DNA from: Actinostola sp. cb2023
Taxonomy: Eukaryota; Cnidaria; Anthozoa; Actiniaria; Actinostolidae
Assembly: GCA_033675265.1 (NCBI GenBank)
Contig: JAUJYZ010000977.1
Coordinates: 255,854-319,853, forward strand
DNA length: 64,000 nt
Reading direction: 5' to 3'
The translations under genes were made by a program, and so were the position numbers. Positions 11,801 through 24,167 of the stretch are shown here, piece by piece (within the stretch, counting starts at the first letter, position 1; the number at the start of each line of letters is the position of its first letter). The notes under the pieces were generated by a model, which saw only the letters and a list, made by a program, of their open reading frames with translations, had not been told where the DNA came from and ran no database searches.

Positions 11801-14122
11801 AAACAAAAAAAATTCAATCACGCGGAACTGTGGCTCATTGTTTCTCTAATTAATTCCTTTCTACTATTTACTATTTTGTAAATGGACAACGTTTTTGAAA
11901 ACAGGTGTATATACATGTAGTTAATTGTTGTTTATAATAATCATTTATATACATGTAGCTAGCGCACTTATACAAAGTTCTATAGAGTTCATTGTTAAAT
12001 TATTTACAATGTATTTTCATGAATTGTGCATATTTAGTTTATAATATTGAGAACTAATTTAGTTATTGTATATATTGTAAGCAAACTGAGATTTTTAAAT
12101 GCACAAAAAACATTATTGTATGTCAATTTGTTTCAATAAAAAAATCAAAATAATGTTTTAAAAGTGTAATGTATTGATTATGAATATTAATGAGTTATGT
12201 CAGAGTTATGTCACATGTCTAGTTCACATGTAAGTCTTGTCATGTAAGGACTCACTTCGGTTCAATAAAGGTATTCTCTTGAATGGAAACACGACATTGG
12301 CGACGAGGATGGGATGCTGATTTACTGGTAGAGTGCAAACAATATAACCATGAAATAGTACTTATTACTAAATACATGTAGTACTAAATAGAGTTATCTC
12401 TATTGTTTTCTATTTAGTACTATTTAGTACTAATTAGTTAGAGTGCAAACCATATGTCCGTGAAACAGTACTAACTAATTAGTACTAAATAGCACTGATG
12501 AAACAATAGAAAACAATAGAGATAACACTATTTAGTAATGTTACATTTCTGGCGTGCGAATGCAATGAAGTACACAGAAATTAATATTTTGGCGGCACGT
12601 GAGCATCACGGTGTGAGCGAAGTGCATGATGGTATACGTGTATATCAGAGCGAGTATAGCACACGGTCAGCATTCTAGGCCAGCACCCATCCCTAGATGG
12701 TTTATCATTTTTTTTTTTTTTTTGTTGTTGTTGTTTGTGTAAAAAATATTGTATGTTTTTCTAATAAGACACTGCTTGTCAAATTGTCGGAGGTAGACGA
12801 CTAAGTCTCCAACGTCCGAGTGTTTTGTATAGAGCTTTTAACCTCCAGAAGCATTGCTGCAGCATGGGTTGGAGAACACGTTTCCATATTTTTTCCCACA
12901 GGGTTTATTACGTATGGTTGTTCGTGTCCCGCTCAGCAATTGATATTGTATGTAATACTAGATAGAATTACTACGTAGTGTAAGTCTTTGCAGTGATTGC
13001 ACTGCGGGGCGCTGGCTGCATATCCACAATAAACAGGTTGTTCCTGAACAATTGTGTCGTTGATGAGTAGTGAAGACAAAATTAGTACTATTTCACGGAC
13101 ATATGGTTTGTACTCTAGTACTGTTTCAGAAGTAATTGTTTGCACTCTAATATACATGGTGACTTGTGTGATTAACAATGAATTTATTGGTATATAAAAA
13201 TATTTCATCTTTTCTAGGTCTTTATCATTGGCCCTGACAAGAAGCTGAAGCTTTCCATTCTCTATCCAGCTACCACAGGACGTAATTTTGAGTAGGTTTT
13301 CAAAATAATTATTTAAATTGACCATATTATTTTTAAGTCCATTTTTTCGTTGCAGCTACCGTATTCACCGGCGTATAAGCCGCACTCACAGATAAGCCGC
13401 ACCCCTAGTTTGGCAACGCAAATTTTGGAAAAAATGTGTGGCTTATACGCCGGTGAATACGGTAATTTAATATCTTACACCTTGTCATTTATTTCATTGT
13501 TTAAACAGCGAGGTTCTTCGTGTTATTGACTCTCTGCAACTTACTGCAACCAAGAAAGTTGCAACACCAGTGGATTGGAAGGTTAGTGTAAATCACAGGG
13601 TAGCAAAGGGGGGTTGTGATCACGCTTCACGTGCCATTTTTTCGTAAATCCATGACTCAAAAGAATCATTTAAGCCATTTCATGCACGTCTTTCTTGCAA
13701 ATTCACGGATCACGGTTTTATATTTTGTTTGTGAAGTGTTTTTCACGATTCACATGCCATTTTGGGTCCAAATCACACGTCACATATAACCTTTTTGCTA
13801 CCCTGAAATCAGTCCATGGCTGTCACTATGGTTTTTGTGAAGCAGCAAGCTGAAATATGGGCTGCTCTGCTAACAATGAAATACCGCCGCTGTCACTATG
13901 GTTTTTGTGAAGCAGCAAGCTGAAATATGGGCTGCTCTGCTAACAATGAAATACTGTAACAATGCTAATTAAAGCTTGCTTCTCTGACAGAGTGGAGGTG
14001 ATTGCATGGTCCTACCCAGCGTCTCCAAGGAAGATGCTGCCAAACTATTCCCCAAGGGAATCAATGAGCAGGCACTTCCATCAGGCAAACATTACATGAG
14101 GTTCACGCCACAACCCAATTGA
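8870..14122 (+). CDS. PRDX6: Peroxiredoxin-6 (1-Cys), intact copy a
   Basis: Exons 8870-8955, 11351-11648, 13218-13291, 13509-13581 and 13991-14122 give 220 aa, the usual length for this family. Peroxiredoxin 6 reduces hydrogen peroxide and phospholipid hydroperoxides in the cytosol with one peroxidatic Cys, here Cys44 in PVCTTE, with the active-site His36 in FSHP. The conserved GPDKKLKLS, YPATTGRNF and TPVDWK blocks are present. No signal peptide. The mammalian GDSWG lipase motif reads EGTWA here, so the nucleophilic Ser is Thr and phospholipase activity is doubtful. All introns are GT-AG. The start is the only ATG before the LGDVFPNFEA motif. It is divergent from gene A. Confidence 0.95.
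10890..11038. mobile_element. Foldback element in PRDX6-a intron 1
   Basis: An inverted repeat with ends CTTATTTGG and GTAATACG...CTGATATTTTAC, and a centre reading GTCCCTTCGGGAC. It is part of a roughly 570-bp stretch (about 10465-11030) absent from PRDX6-b. Confidence 0.6.
11726..11909. mobile_element. MITE in PRDX6-a intron 2
   Basis: Almost fully palindromic, with ends TACACCTGTTTTCAAAAACG. It is shared with the right copy (58316-58498). The ends resemble those of the elements at 36746-37042 and 43025-43146. Confidence 0.7.
12360..12545. repeat. Inverted TAGTACTAAATAG repeats
   Basis: Several direct and inverted copies of TAGTACTAAATAG alternate with GTGCAAAC and GTGAAACAG words, and could form stem-loops. 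A rearranged version is at about 58905-59085. Downstream, 12546-13150 is left-copy-only intron sequence with a T-run and no gene that I recognise. Confidence 0.5.
13359..13462. mobile_element. 104-bp TA-target MITE, only in left copy
   Basis: The inverted ends are CCGTATTCACCGGCGTATAA. It is flanked by TA on both sides (13357-13358 and 13463-13464), while the right copy has the empty site GCAGCTAATTTAA. The TA target fits Tc1/mariner-type mobilisation. Confidence 0.85.
13819..13955 (+). repeat. 70-bp intronic tandem repeat, 2 copies
   Basis: The unit starts TGTCACTATGGTTTTTGTGA. Two copies lie just before the last exon of PRDX6-a. The right copy has four (59893-60170). Confidence 0.8.
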
Positions 14123-14435
14123 CCTGCCGACCTTTGCACCTTAATGCACATGAATGTTCCCAGGAACCTAGTACAGTACGGCACTGTAGAATCTGTAGCT
14201 TTGTAATTTATTGTGTATGTAAAACATGCATGTAGGAGGAAATAGGTTTAAAACTACTGCATTGAGAAAATTGGCTCTATACTGAAAGCACTGGTTACTT
14301 TATTGAATTTAATATATGTAGTCAGGCTGTTATCCATTAAAATAATACATGTTTTTGTATGCACTGTATAACACTTAGAGCAAAAGAATGGGCCAGTTGT
14401 AAACCTTGTTACATTACAGTACATGCATTACATAC

Positions 14436-14583
14436 TAGAGCAGATTTCGTATGACTGTGAAAAATCACGGCGCACGGCACGGCACGGTCACGGCACGAAT
14501 TCATTCGAAATCCTAAATCATCACGGTCACGGCACGGCACGTCCGTACCGTAAGTTGTTCACAGTCATACGAAATCTGCTCTA
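14436..14583. mobile_element. MITE in PRDX6-a 3' UTR, only in left copy
   Basis: The inverted ends are TAGAGCAGATTTCGTATGAC. The interior is made of CACGGCACGGCACGG-like repeats. It is absent from the right copy. Ends and interior suggest kinship with the TAGAGTCG family at 2167 and 24974. Confidence 0.75.
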
Positions 14584-14805
14584 ATAGACCACTTTCGATA
14601 TATACTATACTTGTCACATACAAAGGTTTTATTATTTTTTCTTTTTGCGAATCAGTCAGCATTATTGCAACTAGTGATCGAAGCATATATCGAAAGTTGG
14701 CTATTATTATGCACAACCTTGTAGTAACTATATGGCTTGTTTAACACATTTCAATGCACCCACTTTGTGCACAAAGGAATCAAATTTGTAGATGAATGAA
14801 TGCAA

Positions 14806-14811
14806 AATAAA
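14806..14811 (+). promoter_or_regulatory. PRDX6: Probable polyadenylation signal of PRDX6-a
   Basis: AATAAA lies 684 bp after the stop in sequence conserved with 61449-61454. Confidence 0.5.
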
Positions 14812-15034
14812 CATTTCTTCATCTGACTCCTGTGAAGTATTTTGGGACTGGATTTCAATTGTGAAATAAATACAAGCATTCATGTGATACACAGTCACAG
14901 TAGCTTGATTTTATTTTTGCCTAACGCCTGCGTAGGAGGCTTGATTTTATTGTGACGTAAAAACAAATATTGTCGGCTTTTCCCACCAGTGTGAACCAGG
15001 TCTTAGTAGAATTAACAGTCACACGACCAATTTT

Positions 15035-15335
15035 GGATCAAGTCCTTAGCCCAAAATTTCCATCCATCCTCAGTCCAAAATCCCCATTTATCCTCAGTCC
15101 TCCTCGTTCCAAAATTTCAATCCACTCCTCAGTCCAAAATTCCCTCCATTCTTAGTCCAAAATCCTCAGTCCACCTCTTTCCAAAATTCCCATCCATCCT
15201 TAGTCCAAAATCCCCTCCATCCTTAGCCAAAAATTCCTTCCAAGGCTTAGTCCAAAATCCCCATCCATCCTCAGTCCTCCTCGTTCCAAAATTCTCATCC
15301 AATCTTAGTCCAAAATCCTGATTTCCTCCTAATTT
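15035..15335. repeat. Degenerate ~25-bp tandem repeats (CAGTCCAAAATTCC)
   Basis: Variants of ATCCTCAGTCCAAAATTCCC are repeated between PRDX6-a and the TEP-like gene. The right copy has an equivalent, longer tract at 61675-62035. The open frames across it are repeat artefacts. Confidence 0.75.
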
Positions 15336-15795
15336 TTTTTTCCAACCACCTTCAATACTCCTTTCCCTCATGCCATACACTGCAACGAAACTTGGGGCGG
15401 CGTTTTCTTTCGCGCATGGTGCTCAGGCATAGGTGTACATTGTAGAAAAACGTGCAGTTCTATTCCGATATTCGGAGAAAAACGCCAAAGAGCCGGAGGA
15501 AGATGTGTAATCCACGAGTTGTTTCAGGAAAACGGTCGGGGTCTTACTTAATCCACATCCTGTTGTCACCTTGTTATCACTCCCATAATCGACACTTTGA
15601 TAAGTCAAGGATAACCGATTGTTTGAACGTATTAAAACGTATCGAGTTTCTTCCCGTATGAACTTCCTCAAAGACTGAAGGGAAATATGGTGGCGAGGAA
15701 TGTGTGACATATTAGACGAGTACAGTCGTCTTGTTTTGGCGCCAAACAAGTCAAATAGTCAACAATATGAACGATATCGTCCATCTAAGATGTCT

Positions 15796-17194
15796 ATGGT
15801 GGCCGAGAACTGCCACTGAATTTTTTCTAGATTTTTCGTTTATTTTAAATTTTATTTCTTTTTTTACTTCTTTTTTATTTCATTTTATTTTATTTTTTGA
15901 ATTGGTTTACTCTTACTTTGAAAAGTAAATTGAAATTAATAACAAATTGAAACTCAAATGAATTTTAAATTTATTTTAAAATCAAAACGTAAAATAAAAG
16001 TAAAGTAAAATGAAAACAAAATCTTGCATGGCCGAGCGCTGCCACTAAAATTAAATCAGAATGAAAAACAAAATCTTGCATGGCCGAGCGCTGCCACTAC
16101 AGTCATGCATTGCGGTCGATCAGTTCTCCGAAATGCTGACAAAACAGTAAACATGACCGATTGGCGTGCTTTTGTGAACTGAAGCAAAAGCAGAAACGAA
16201 AAGGTAGAAAGGAAGCGAATCTTCGGAAGCGACGAAGGATGACATAGAGGTGCAGAGGATGAGCTTTGAGGTTAGCGAAAAGCAGCAAAAATACAGTCCA
16301 GTTGGTGCACAGGAATACGTGCCATTCGAACACGACGAACTAGATGCCTGCCAGAAGCACTTTGCTATCCAAATTGAGAAAGGCATGGTGATATTCTCGC
16401 CGGGGAGCGTGGCCCATCCTGGTCGAGATGGTCCGACACGGTGAAGCTTGTGTCATTGTCTTCCCTCTCAATGAACCATACGTAGCCCGGCGGAACACTT
16501 TCACTATCTGGAACTGATTCATCATCAGTTTCTTACAGGATGGGCCATGCTCCCCGGCGAGAATATCACATACCATGCCTTTCCCAATTTGGATAGCAAA
16601 GTGCTTCTGGCAGGTATCTATTTAATACGTTGTCGAATGTATTTTAAAGTTCGTCGTGTTCGAATGGCACGTATTCCTGTGCACCAACTGGACTGTATTT
16701 TTGCTGCTTTTCGCTAACCTCAAAGCTCATCCTCTGCACCTCTATGTCATCCTTCGTCGCTTCCGAAGATTCGCTTCCTTTCTACCTTTTCGTTTCTGCT
16801 TTTGCTTCAGTTCACAAAAGCACGCCAATCGGTCATGTTTACTGTTTTGTCAGCATTTCGGAGAACTGATCGACCGCAATGCATGACTGTAGTGGCAGCG
16901 CTCGGCCATGCAAGATTTTGTTTTTCATTCTGATTTAATTTTAGTGGCAGCGCTCGGCCATGCAAGATTTTGTTTTCATTTTACTTTACTTTTATTTTAC
17001 GTTTTGATTTTAAAATAAATTTAAAATTCATTTGAGTTTCAATTTGTTATTAATTTCAATTTACTTTTCAAAGTAAGAGTAAACCAAATTCAAAAAATAA
17101 AATAAAATGAAATAAAAAAGAAGTAAAAAAAGAAATAAAATTTAAAATAAACGAAAAATCTAGAAAAAATTCAGTGGCAGTTCTCGGCCACCAT
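15796..17194. mobile_element. 1.4-kb foldback transposon inside the TEP-like signal exon
   Basis: A near-perfect palindrome centred at about 16495, with arms of 600-700 bp and ends ATGGTGGCCGAGAACTGCCA. It is flanked by AGATGTCT (15788-15795 and 17195-17202), an 8-bp duplication (9 if the next A is counted). The right copy has a single AGATGTCTA. The target size fits hAT or Mutator-like elements. The mirrored 76-codon frames in the arms (16103-16333 minus, 16656-16886 plus) are the same sequence and no transposase is recognised. Confidence 0.88.
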
Positions 17195-17952
17195 AGATGT
17201 CTACTTGCATGTATTTTGGCTATGTGCGCTTCAGCACGGGGAGCAAGGTTAGGAATGATATTCTATGTCGTCGTAATCAATGTATTAGAAGGATTTCGTT
17301 GATTCCTTTTATACTGAGACTGGAAGATGCTCAGTTTCAGCGGTAACTTGCTAACTAAGCGTTAAAGGAGAAAAAGACACACGAAGGCCGGTCTAACTGC
17401 GTCATTAACGAATACAAACTCATATCTGGCCATGGTTGCCAGAGGGTGATCTTTATTTAGGGGACATCTCTCAGTACCATAATCACGCAACGATTTGACA
17501 CAATTAAATAAATATTTTCCAATTATTCGTAATAGCGCCAGTGGGAATGGTTTTGGACAGTTTTAGACAGTAAACCATTTTGGTTTTATAATTTAGATTT
17601 TACTTATTTATATATTTATTATATTTTTATAAATGGTTTTTAAAAGTGACAATGAAACGTTACCCTCGTCACGCAATCCTATCCTGACCAATGATTGGCT
17701 CATCCGGGTCACTTGTGATATCTAACGTCCTCTGATTGGATCAAAGGCCAGTCTAGTGTCCTTAGCCGTTTATTAGGAGGGAACTTTGTTGACTTTGGCT
17801 TGACGACATTGAAAACGGCTGCGACGGCGATGGGGATTCCTGTAGTCTAGTTTGTAGTCCTTTTTTAAAAGCTCGTCACGTAGCGCTCTCAGGCCCCACA
17901 ATCGTTATGGTTTTTCGTCGAGCATGCGCAGCTTTGGAACTGAGTCGAAAAG

Positions 17953-17954
<2 letters not shown>

Positions 17955-17994
<40 letters not shown>

Positions 17995-17995
17995 T
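17955..17995. repeat. (AAT)n with a retroelement-like tail
   Basis: AAT repeats run into TTTAATACTTATATAGCGC, resembling a non-LTR element end. The right copy lacks it. Confidence 0.5.
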
Positions 17996-18589
17996 TAATA
18001 CTTATATAGCGCAAAATTTACATGTAGGTGTCAAAAGGTGTCTTTATACGGAAACTTACTGCTGCAATCCTGGAGTGAGTTGCATAAAACTTAACGCCGA
18101 GTGTATGTGAACTCGGGACTATCCTGCGAGCAAGGTAGAACTCTGATTGCAGTGTAGTGAACTCCTAACGTCAGACGTTTAGTCAAAACCACCATTTGCA
18201 CGTCTGTTGTAAGGAGTTACACCCAGCGTTCAGTCTGTTTTATGCAACTCGTCCCTCATGTCCAGAACTCAGCCATTGTTTATTGATATTTTGTTCAGTC
18301 CAGGGTATATGATAATGGCACCAAATGCATTCCATGTGGGACTGGAAGAGAAAGTGTCTGTGACAGTGTCTGGTATTTCCCATCCAGTAAAAGTGCATCT
18401 GTTTTTATACGACTATCCCAGCAAACGAACGAATTTCTCGCACACTGAGGGACACTTTAGTTCGGGTACGTATTGCGTTTTCCTCACTCTGTAACTATCT
18501 CACTCACTAACTCAATCGCAACCATCCTACCAGAGAGAGGCACTCAAAAATTTTCGGGAAAGGGTGTGCCGTAGAGACTGCAAAACTCT

Positions 18590-21500
18590 CCCACCACCAG
18601 CAGCAACAGCACCGGCCACCGGCCACCAGCAACACCACCAATCCACCACCGCCACCACCATCAGCAACAGAAGTAACACCACCACCACCAATCCACCACT
18701 GCCACGCACCACCACCACCAGCAACAGAAGTAACACCACGCACCACGCACCACCACCACCACTACCACCAATCCACCACTACCACGCACCACCACGCACC
18801 ACCAGCAACACACAGCAACAGAAGTAACACCACCAATACCACCAATCCACCACTACCACGCACCACCAGCAACACACAGCAACAGAAGTAACACCACCAA
18901 TACCACCAATCCACCACTACCCATCGCACAGAAATTTGTGTCACATCCGGGATATTATCCTAATTATATGCTAGACCCATTCCCATTACGGCACTCGGCC
19001 ACTCGATCTTCGTAATATTTACAGTAAAATCGAAGAAAGTCAATGTTTAGGCTGTCATTTACAAATGAACCAGTGATCTACGATAAATTGTAACAACGGA
19101 ATACAAAATACTTGCGACTGAAGTTTACTTGCCAAGTTATCGATTGTAAATATCCTTTCGTCTTCTTGCGACTTTTTCAGGGTGAATGTCGGGTCTCCGT
19201 AGTGTTCAAATGTATGGGATTTCATCATGCCAGCAGTTCGATCGATTCCTGTTGCTCAGCCTTGCGAAATACAAAAATTGTAACAATCGAATTTTGGTGC
19301 CCCGACATAGCTGGATTGCTTCCAATATCAAGCTTTCTTCCATACCAATGTTCACTAGCGACTTTTCTTGAAGTTCTGTTTCATACCAACGAAGCGAAGC
19401 AGTCGAAAATGTCAAATTACGAGACGATTTGTAGCTTCAAAGCACTTCCATCGGCTGCCATTTTCCTTTGACCTTGCAGTCTAGCCTCCATTGCTATAGC
19501 TACAGAAATTTAAGCACCAGTTTCTTTTTTACCACGGATAAAATAAGCCGCGAAGAAAGGGGAATTTATGACATTGGAGCGAGCGTTTAGCCGGGCGGGA
19601 ACTGGGTTCTAGTTTAAGAGATTGACCCGCGAAATTCACTATAAGCTTCCAATAAAAGCTTTTCCCACCAAATTTTCGATACATTTTCTATTTTAGGGGG
19701 AAACTCTGAGATTTAAATAAGGATCGTGTATCGTTTCTTCAAATGCAACCTATTTTAAGGATATGACCGATTTGTATGGGTAATTCTGTGCGATGCACGC
19801 ACCACCAGCAACACACAGCAACAGAAGTCACACCACCAATACCACCAATCCACCACTACCACGCACCACCACGCACCATCACCACCACCACCAGCAACAC
19901 ACAGCAACAGAAGTAACACCACCAATACCACCAATCCACCACTACCACGCACCACCACGCACCATCACCACCTCCACCAGCAACACACAGCAACAGAAGT
20001 AACACCACCAATACCACCAATCCACCACTACCACGCACCACCACGCACCATCACCACCACCACCAGCAACACACAGCAACAGAAGTAACACCACCAATAC
20101 CACCAATACACCACTACCATGCACCACCACGCACCACCACCACCAGCAACACACAGCAACAGAAATAACACCACCAATACCACCAATCCACCACTACCAC
20201 GCACCACCACGCACCATCACCACCACCACCAGCAACACACAGCAACAGAAGTAACACCACCAATACCACCAATCCACCACTACCACGCACCACCACGCAC
20301 CATCACCACCACCACCAGCAACACACAGCAACAGAAGTAACACCACCAATACCACCAATCCACCACTACCACGCACCACCACGCACCATCACCATCACCA
20401 CCAGCAACACACAGCAACAGAAGTAACACCACCAATACCACCAATCCACCACTACCATGCACCACCACGCACCATCACCACCACCACCAGCAACACACAG
20501 CAACAGAAGTAACACCACCAATACCACCAATCCACCACTACCATGCACCACCACGCACCACCACCACCAGCAACACACAGCAACAGAAATAACACCACCA
20601 ATACCACCAATCCACCACTACCACTACCACGCACCACTACGCACCATCACCACCACCACCAGCAACACACAGCAACAGAAGTAACACCACCAATACCACC
20701 AATCCACCACTACCACGCACCACCACGCACCATCACCACCACCACCAGCAACACACAGCAACAGAAGTAACACCACCAATACCACCAATACACCACTACC
20801 ATGCACCACCACGCACCACCACCACCAGCAGCACACACAGCAACAGAAGTAACACCACCAATACCACCAATCCACCACTACCATGCACCACCACGCACCA
20901 TCACCACCACCACCAGCAACACACAGCAACAGAAGTAACACCACCAATACCACCAATCCACCACTACCATGCACCACCACGCACCACCACCACCAGCAAC
21001 ACACAGCAACAGAAATAACACCACCAATACCACCAATCCACCACTACCACTACCACGCACCACTACGCACCATCACCACCACCACCAGCAACACACAGCA
21101 ACAGAAGTAACACCACCAATACCACCAATCCACCACTACCACGCACCACCACGCACCATCACCACCACCACCACCAGCAACACACAGCAACAGAAGTAAC
21201 ACCACCAATACCACCAATACACCACTACCATGCACCACCCACGCACCACCACCACCAGCAACACACAGCAACAGAAATAACACCACCAATACCACCAATC
21301 CACCACTACCACGCACCACCACGCACCATCACCACCACCACCAGCAACACACAGCAACAGAAGTAACACCACCAATACCACCAATCCACCACTACCACGC
21401 ACCACCACGCACCATCACCATCACCACCAGCAACACACAGCAACAGAAGTAACACCACCAATACCACCAATCCACCACTACCATGCACCACCACGCACCA

Positions 21501-22661
21501 TCACCACCACCACCAGCAACACACAGCAACAGAAGTAACACCACCAATACCACCAATCCACCACTACCATGCACCACCACGCACCACCACCACCAGCAAC
21601 ACACAGCAACAGAAATAACACCACCAATACCACCAATCCACCACTACCACGCACCACCACGCACCATCACCACCACCACCAGCAACACACAGCAACAGAA
21701 GTAACACCACCAATACCACCAATACACCACTACCATGCACCACCACGCACCACCACCACCAGCAACACACAGCAACAGAAATATCACCACCAATACCACC
21801 AATCCACCACTACCACGCACCACCACGCACCATCACCACCACCACCAGCAACACACAGCAACAGAAGTAACACCACCAATACCACCAATCCACCACTACC
21901 ACGCACCACCACGCACCATCACCACCACCACCAGCAACACACAGCAACAGAAGTAACACCACCAATACCACCAATCCACCACTACCACGCACCACCACGC
22001 ACCATCACCATCACCACCAGCAACACACAGCAACAGAAGTAACACCACCAATACCACCAATCCACCACTACCATGCACCACCACGCACCATCACCACCAC
22101 CACCAGCAACACACAGCAACAGAAGTAACACCACCAATACCACCAATCCACCACTACCATGCACCACCACGCACCACCACCACCAGCAACACACAGCAAC
22201 AGAAATAACACCACCAATACCACCAATCCACCACTACCACGCACCACCACGCACCATCACCATCACCACCAGCAACACACAGCAACAGAAGTAACACCAC
22301 CAATACCACCAATCCACCACTACCATGCACCACCACGCACCATCACCACCACCACCAGCAACACACAGCAACAGAAGTAACACCACCAATACCACCAATC
22401 CACCACTACCATGCACCACCACGCACCACCACCACCAGCAACACACAGCAACAGAAATAACACCACCAATCCACCAATCCCACCACTGCCACTGCCACGC
22501 ACCACTGCCACTGCCACGCACCACCACCATCACCACCACGCATCACGCACCGCGCACCGCGCACCACGAACCGCGCACCGCGCACCACGCACCGCGCATC
22601 ACGCACCACGCACCATGCACCACGCACCACGCACCACGCACCACGCACCACCACTTCATTT
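18590..22661 (+). repeat. 86-bp A/C-rich minisatellite, about 4 kb
   Basis: The unit is about 86 bp, built from CACCACCAATACCACC, CCACGCACCACC and CAGCAACACACAGCAACAG. There is an interruption at about 18930-19790. It contains higher-order duplications (for example similar blocks at 20452 and 20878, and at 21392 and 21982). The plus strand is nearly free of G outside CGC and CAG words, so the minus strand is GGT-rich. The His/Pro/Thr frames on plus and Val/Leu/Cys frames on minus are repeat artefacts. The last 130 bp are CACGCACC repeats. Confidence 0.9.
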
Positions 22662-22771
22662 CCCCCCAAGGAGATAAATACTATTGTTCTGACCCACAAC
22701 ATGGCCTCGGTAGGATACTAATCACAATTGCGTTCGTTTCTGATATTTGGACATATTTCATTCATTTTCAG

Positions 22772-22797
22772 GCGAGCCCGGTTTTCTGAAAATAAAG
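22772..22797 (+). other. Possible 26-bp TEP-like microexon
   Basis: TTTTCAG precedes a segment reading EPGFLKIK, followed by GTAACT. The phase fits the MG1 exon ending at 18465, and such a beta strand would fit that domain. It is too short to be sure. Confidence 0.22.
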
Positions 22798-23192
22798 GTA
22801 ACTACTGCATGTATAGTGTGGTTAAGAACATAGTAGGTAAAGCTGTTCTAAGATGCAGCCAATCAGATCGCAGAATACACGCTTGCGATCTCTCACACCC
22901 ATATCCCCACAATATCCCCACACATCATCGTATTCGAATTCCACATTTTCTACCGTTTCGCGGCGGAGTTAGTTTCGTTTCTTGACCCAAACCCATTGCA
23001 TAACTTGTATGGTATTTCCAGGATACCCCATTGAGAGTCAGTATTTGTCGAGATATCTCAGAGACGGGAGGAATATATACAGTTTATTATTCCACTAGTG
23101 CGTCATTTTACCATATTAGGGCAAGAGAACACGATCAATGATGTTTTAAAAACCCGGTTAAATGACCACAGATAATGATAATGTTTGAATTC

Positions 23193-23618
23193 ATTAGCCA
23201 TTACCTAAACGAGCAGGGGACTGGGAACGAGTTTATTAGAATTAATGCAATTACGAAATTAAGTTTATGACATGAAATAGCATGTTGAAATTAGTATCTG
23301 TGCAAAGTGTGATGTGATTTGAGCGAATTCTGTCGGAATTATAAACTTTTGAAATTGTGTTGTCCAGCCAAAATTTTACAGTGAATGTATGGTTTGGCTG
23401 GACAACGTCAAAAATTTACAGAGTTTGTATGGGAAAATAGACATATCTTTGATTCCCTCTAGCATCGTCAATATTAAGCCGAAGTTCACCAAACTTTCCA
23501 GACTAGCTAAGTTTGATCTGCTCTCTCAGAATATGATGCCCACTTTTGCTAGTTTTTTTATTGAATTAGTTTTACGGACTTGGTCCCAGTCCCCTGTTCG
23601 TTTAGGTAATGGCTAATT
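23193..23618. mobile_element. Inverted-repeat element, ends ATTAGCCATTACC
   Basis: The ends are ATTAGCCATTACCTAAACGA followed by CAGGGGACTGGGA, in inverted orientation. It shares the GGACTGGGAACGAG and AGAATTAAT words with the element at 63090-63387. No gene is seen from 22800 to 24100. Confidence 0.65.
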
Positions 23619-23899
23619 GGAAGAGGAATCGATCGATTTAAAAGGAACTGAACATAAATGAATATTATCCTATCGCCCGTTAGTCTCCCTCGCAGCCCCA
23701 AACTTCCGGTTTTAAATCTTTCATAACATCCGGTGCGATAATATTATCCAATAGGAGTTCGTGTAAGAAAGAGCATCATTGCGAACCAATCAGAATCTAT
23801 TATATATAATCGCGTAAGTCGCAGGGGGTCCAGAACACGGTTATTGGCGCTGATTCGCAGACGGACTTGACAGAGAAAAGTCCGGATGTGACGCAGGCT

Positions 23900-24005
23900 A
23901 TTTATTTGCAGCAACTCGTTTTATTTGCAGCAACTCGTTTTATTTGTAGCAACTCGTTTTATTTGCAGCAACTGGTTTTATTTGCCACAACTCGTTAATT
24001 TGCAG
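23900..24005 (+). repeat. ~20-bp tandem repeat TTTATTTGCAGCAACTCG
   Basis: About five copies, each with a TTTATTTGCAG word that looks like a 3' splice acceptor. It lies just before the orphan FA58C exon. Confidence 0.75.
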
Positions 24006-24167
24006 CGACAGTGATTGGTCAATTTCGTGTTCTAAAAATAGCCAAACTTGTTCAAACGTCGTGACAGATTTTAGTGCTACATGGATGCTCCTACTTATGG
24101 GCTCCTGTACTAATTAATTACTGATAAAAACCACAAGAAAGAAAAGTAAATATATTAATGGCTGAAA

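Larger units (their letters stand above)
15767..18465 (+). pseudogene. TEP/C3-like gene start, signal exon split by transposon
   Basis: Exon 1 begins MNDIVHLRC at 15767. Its signal peptide (resumed in LLxMCASARGA) is split at 15795 by a 1.4-kb element and continues at 17203-17247 with donor GTTAGG. Exon 2, 18299-18465, is in frame and encodes SPGYMIMAPNAFHVGLEEKV...VSG...VKVHLFLYDYP, which fits the first macroglobulin (MG1) domain of the C3/alpha-2-macroglobulin family. A reading frame through the insertion ends within it. No later exons are evident before 24100, so the rest of the gene seems to be missing. The family assignment rests on this one domain. Confidence 0.6.
1..18540. repeat. Left copy of the large direct segmental duplication
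   Basis: This block matches 44388-64000 in the same orientation and gene order: trypsin-sushi (minus), PRDX6 (plus), TEP-like start (plus). Introns, UTRs and intergenic DNA match as well as exons. Position 1 corresponds to 44388, and 18465 to 63903. Differences are mostly discrete insertions, one internal loss in gene A, and changes in array copy number. Confidence 0.9.

Noticed and set aside
16103..16886. Identical 76-aa ORFs on opposite strands
   Set aside because: Mirror copies caused by the palindrome. The composition is unlike a real protein and the frame is not linked to any exon.
19755..22789. His/Thr/Pro-rich and Val/Leu/Trp-rich ORFs up to 157 aa
   Set aside because: Simple consequences of the 86-bp A/C-rich minisatellite. 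Stops recur once per unit.
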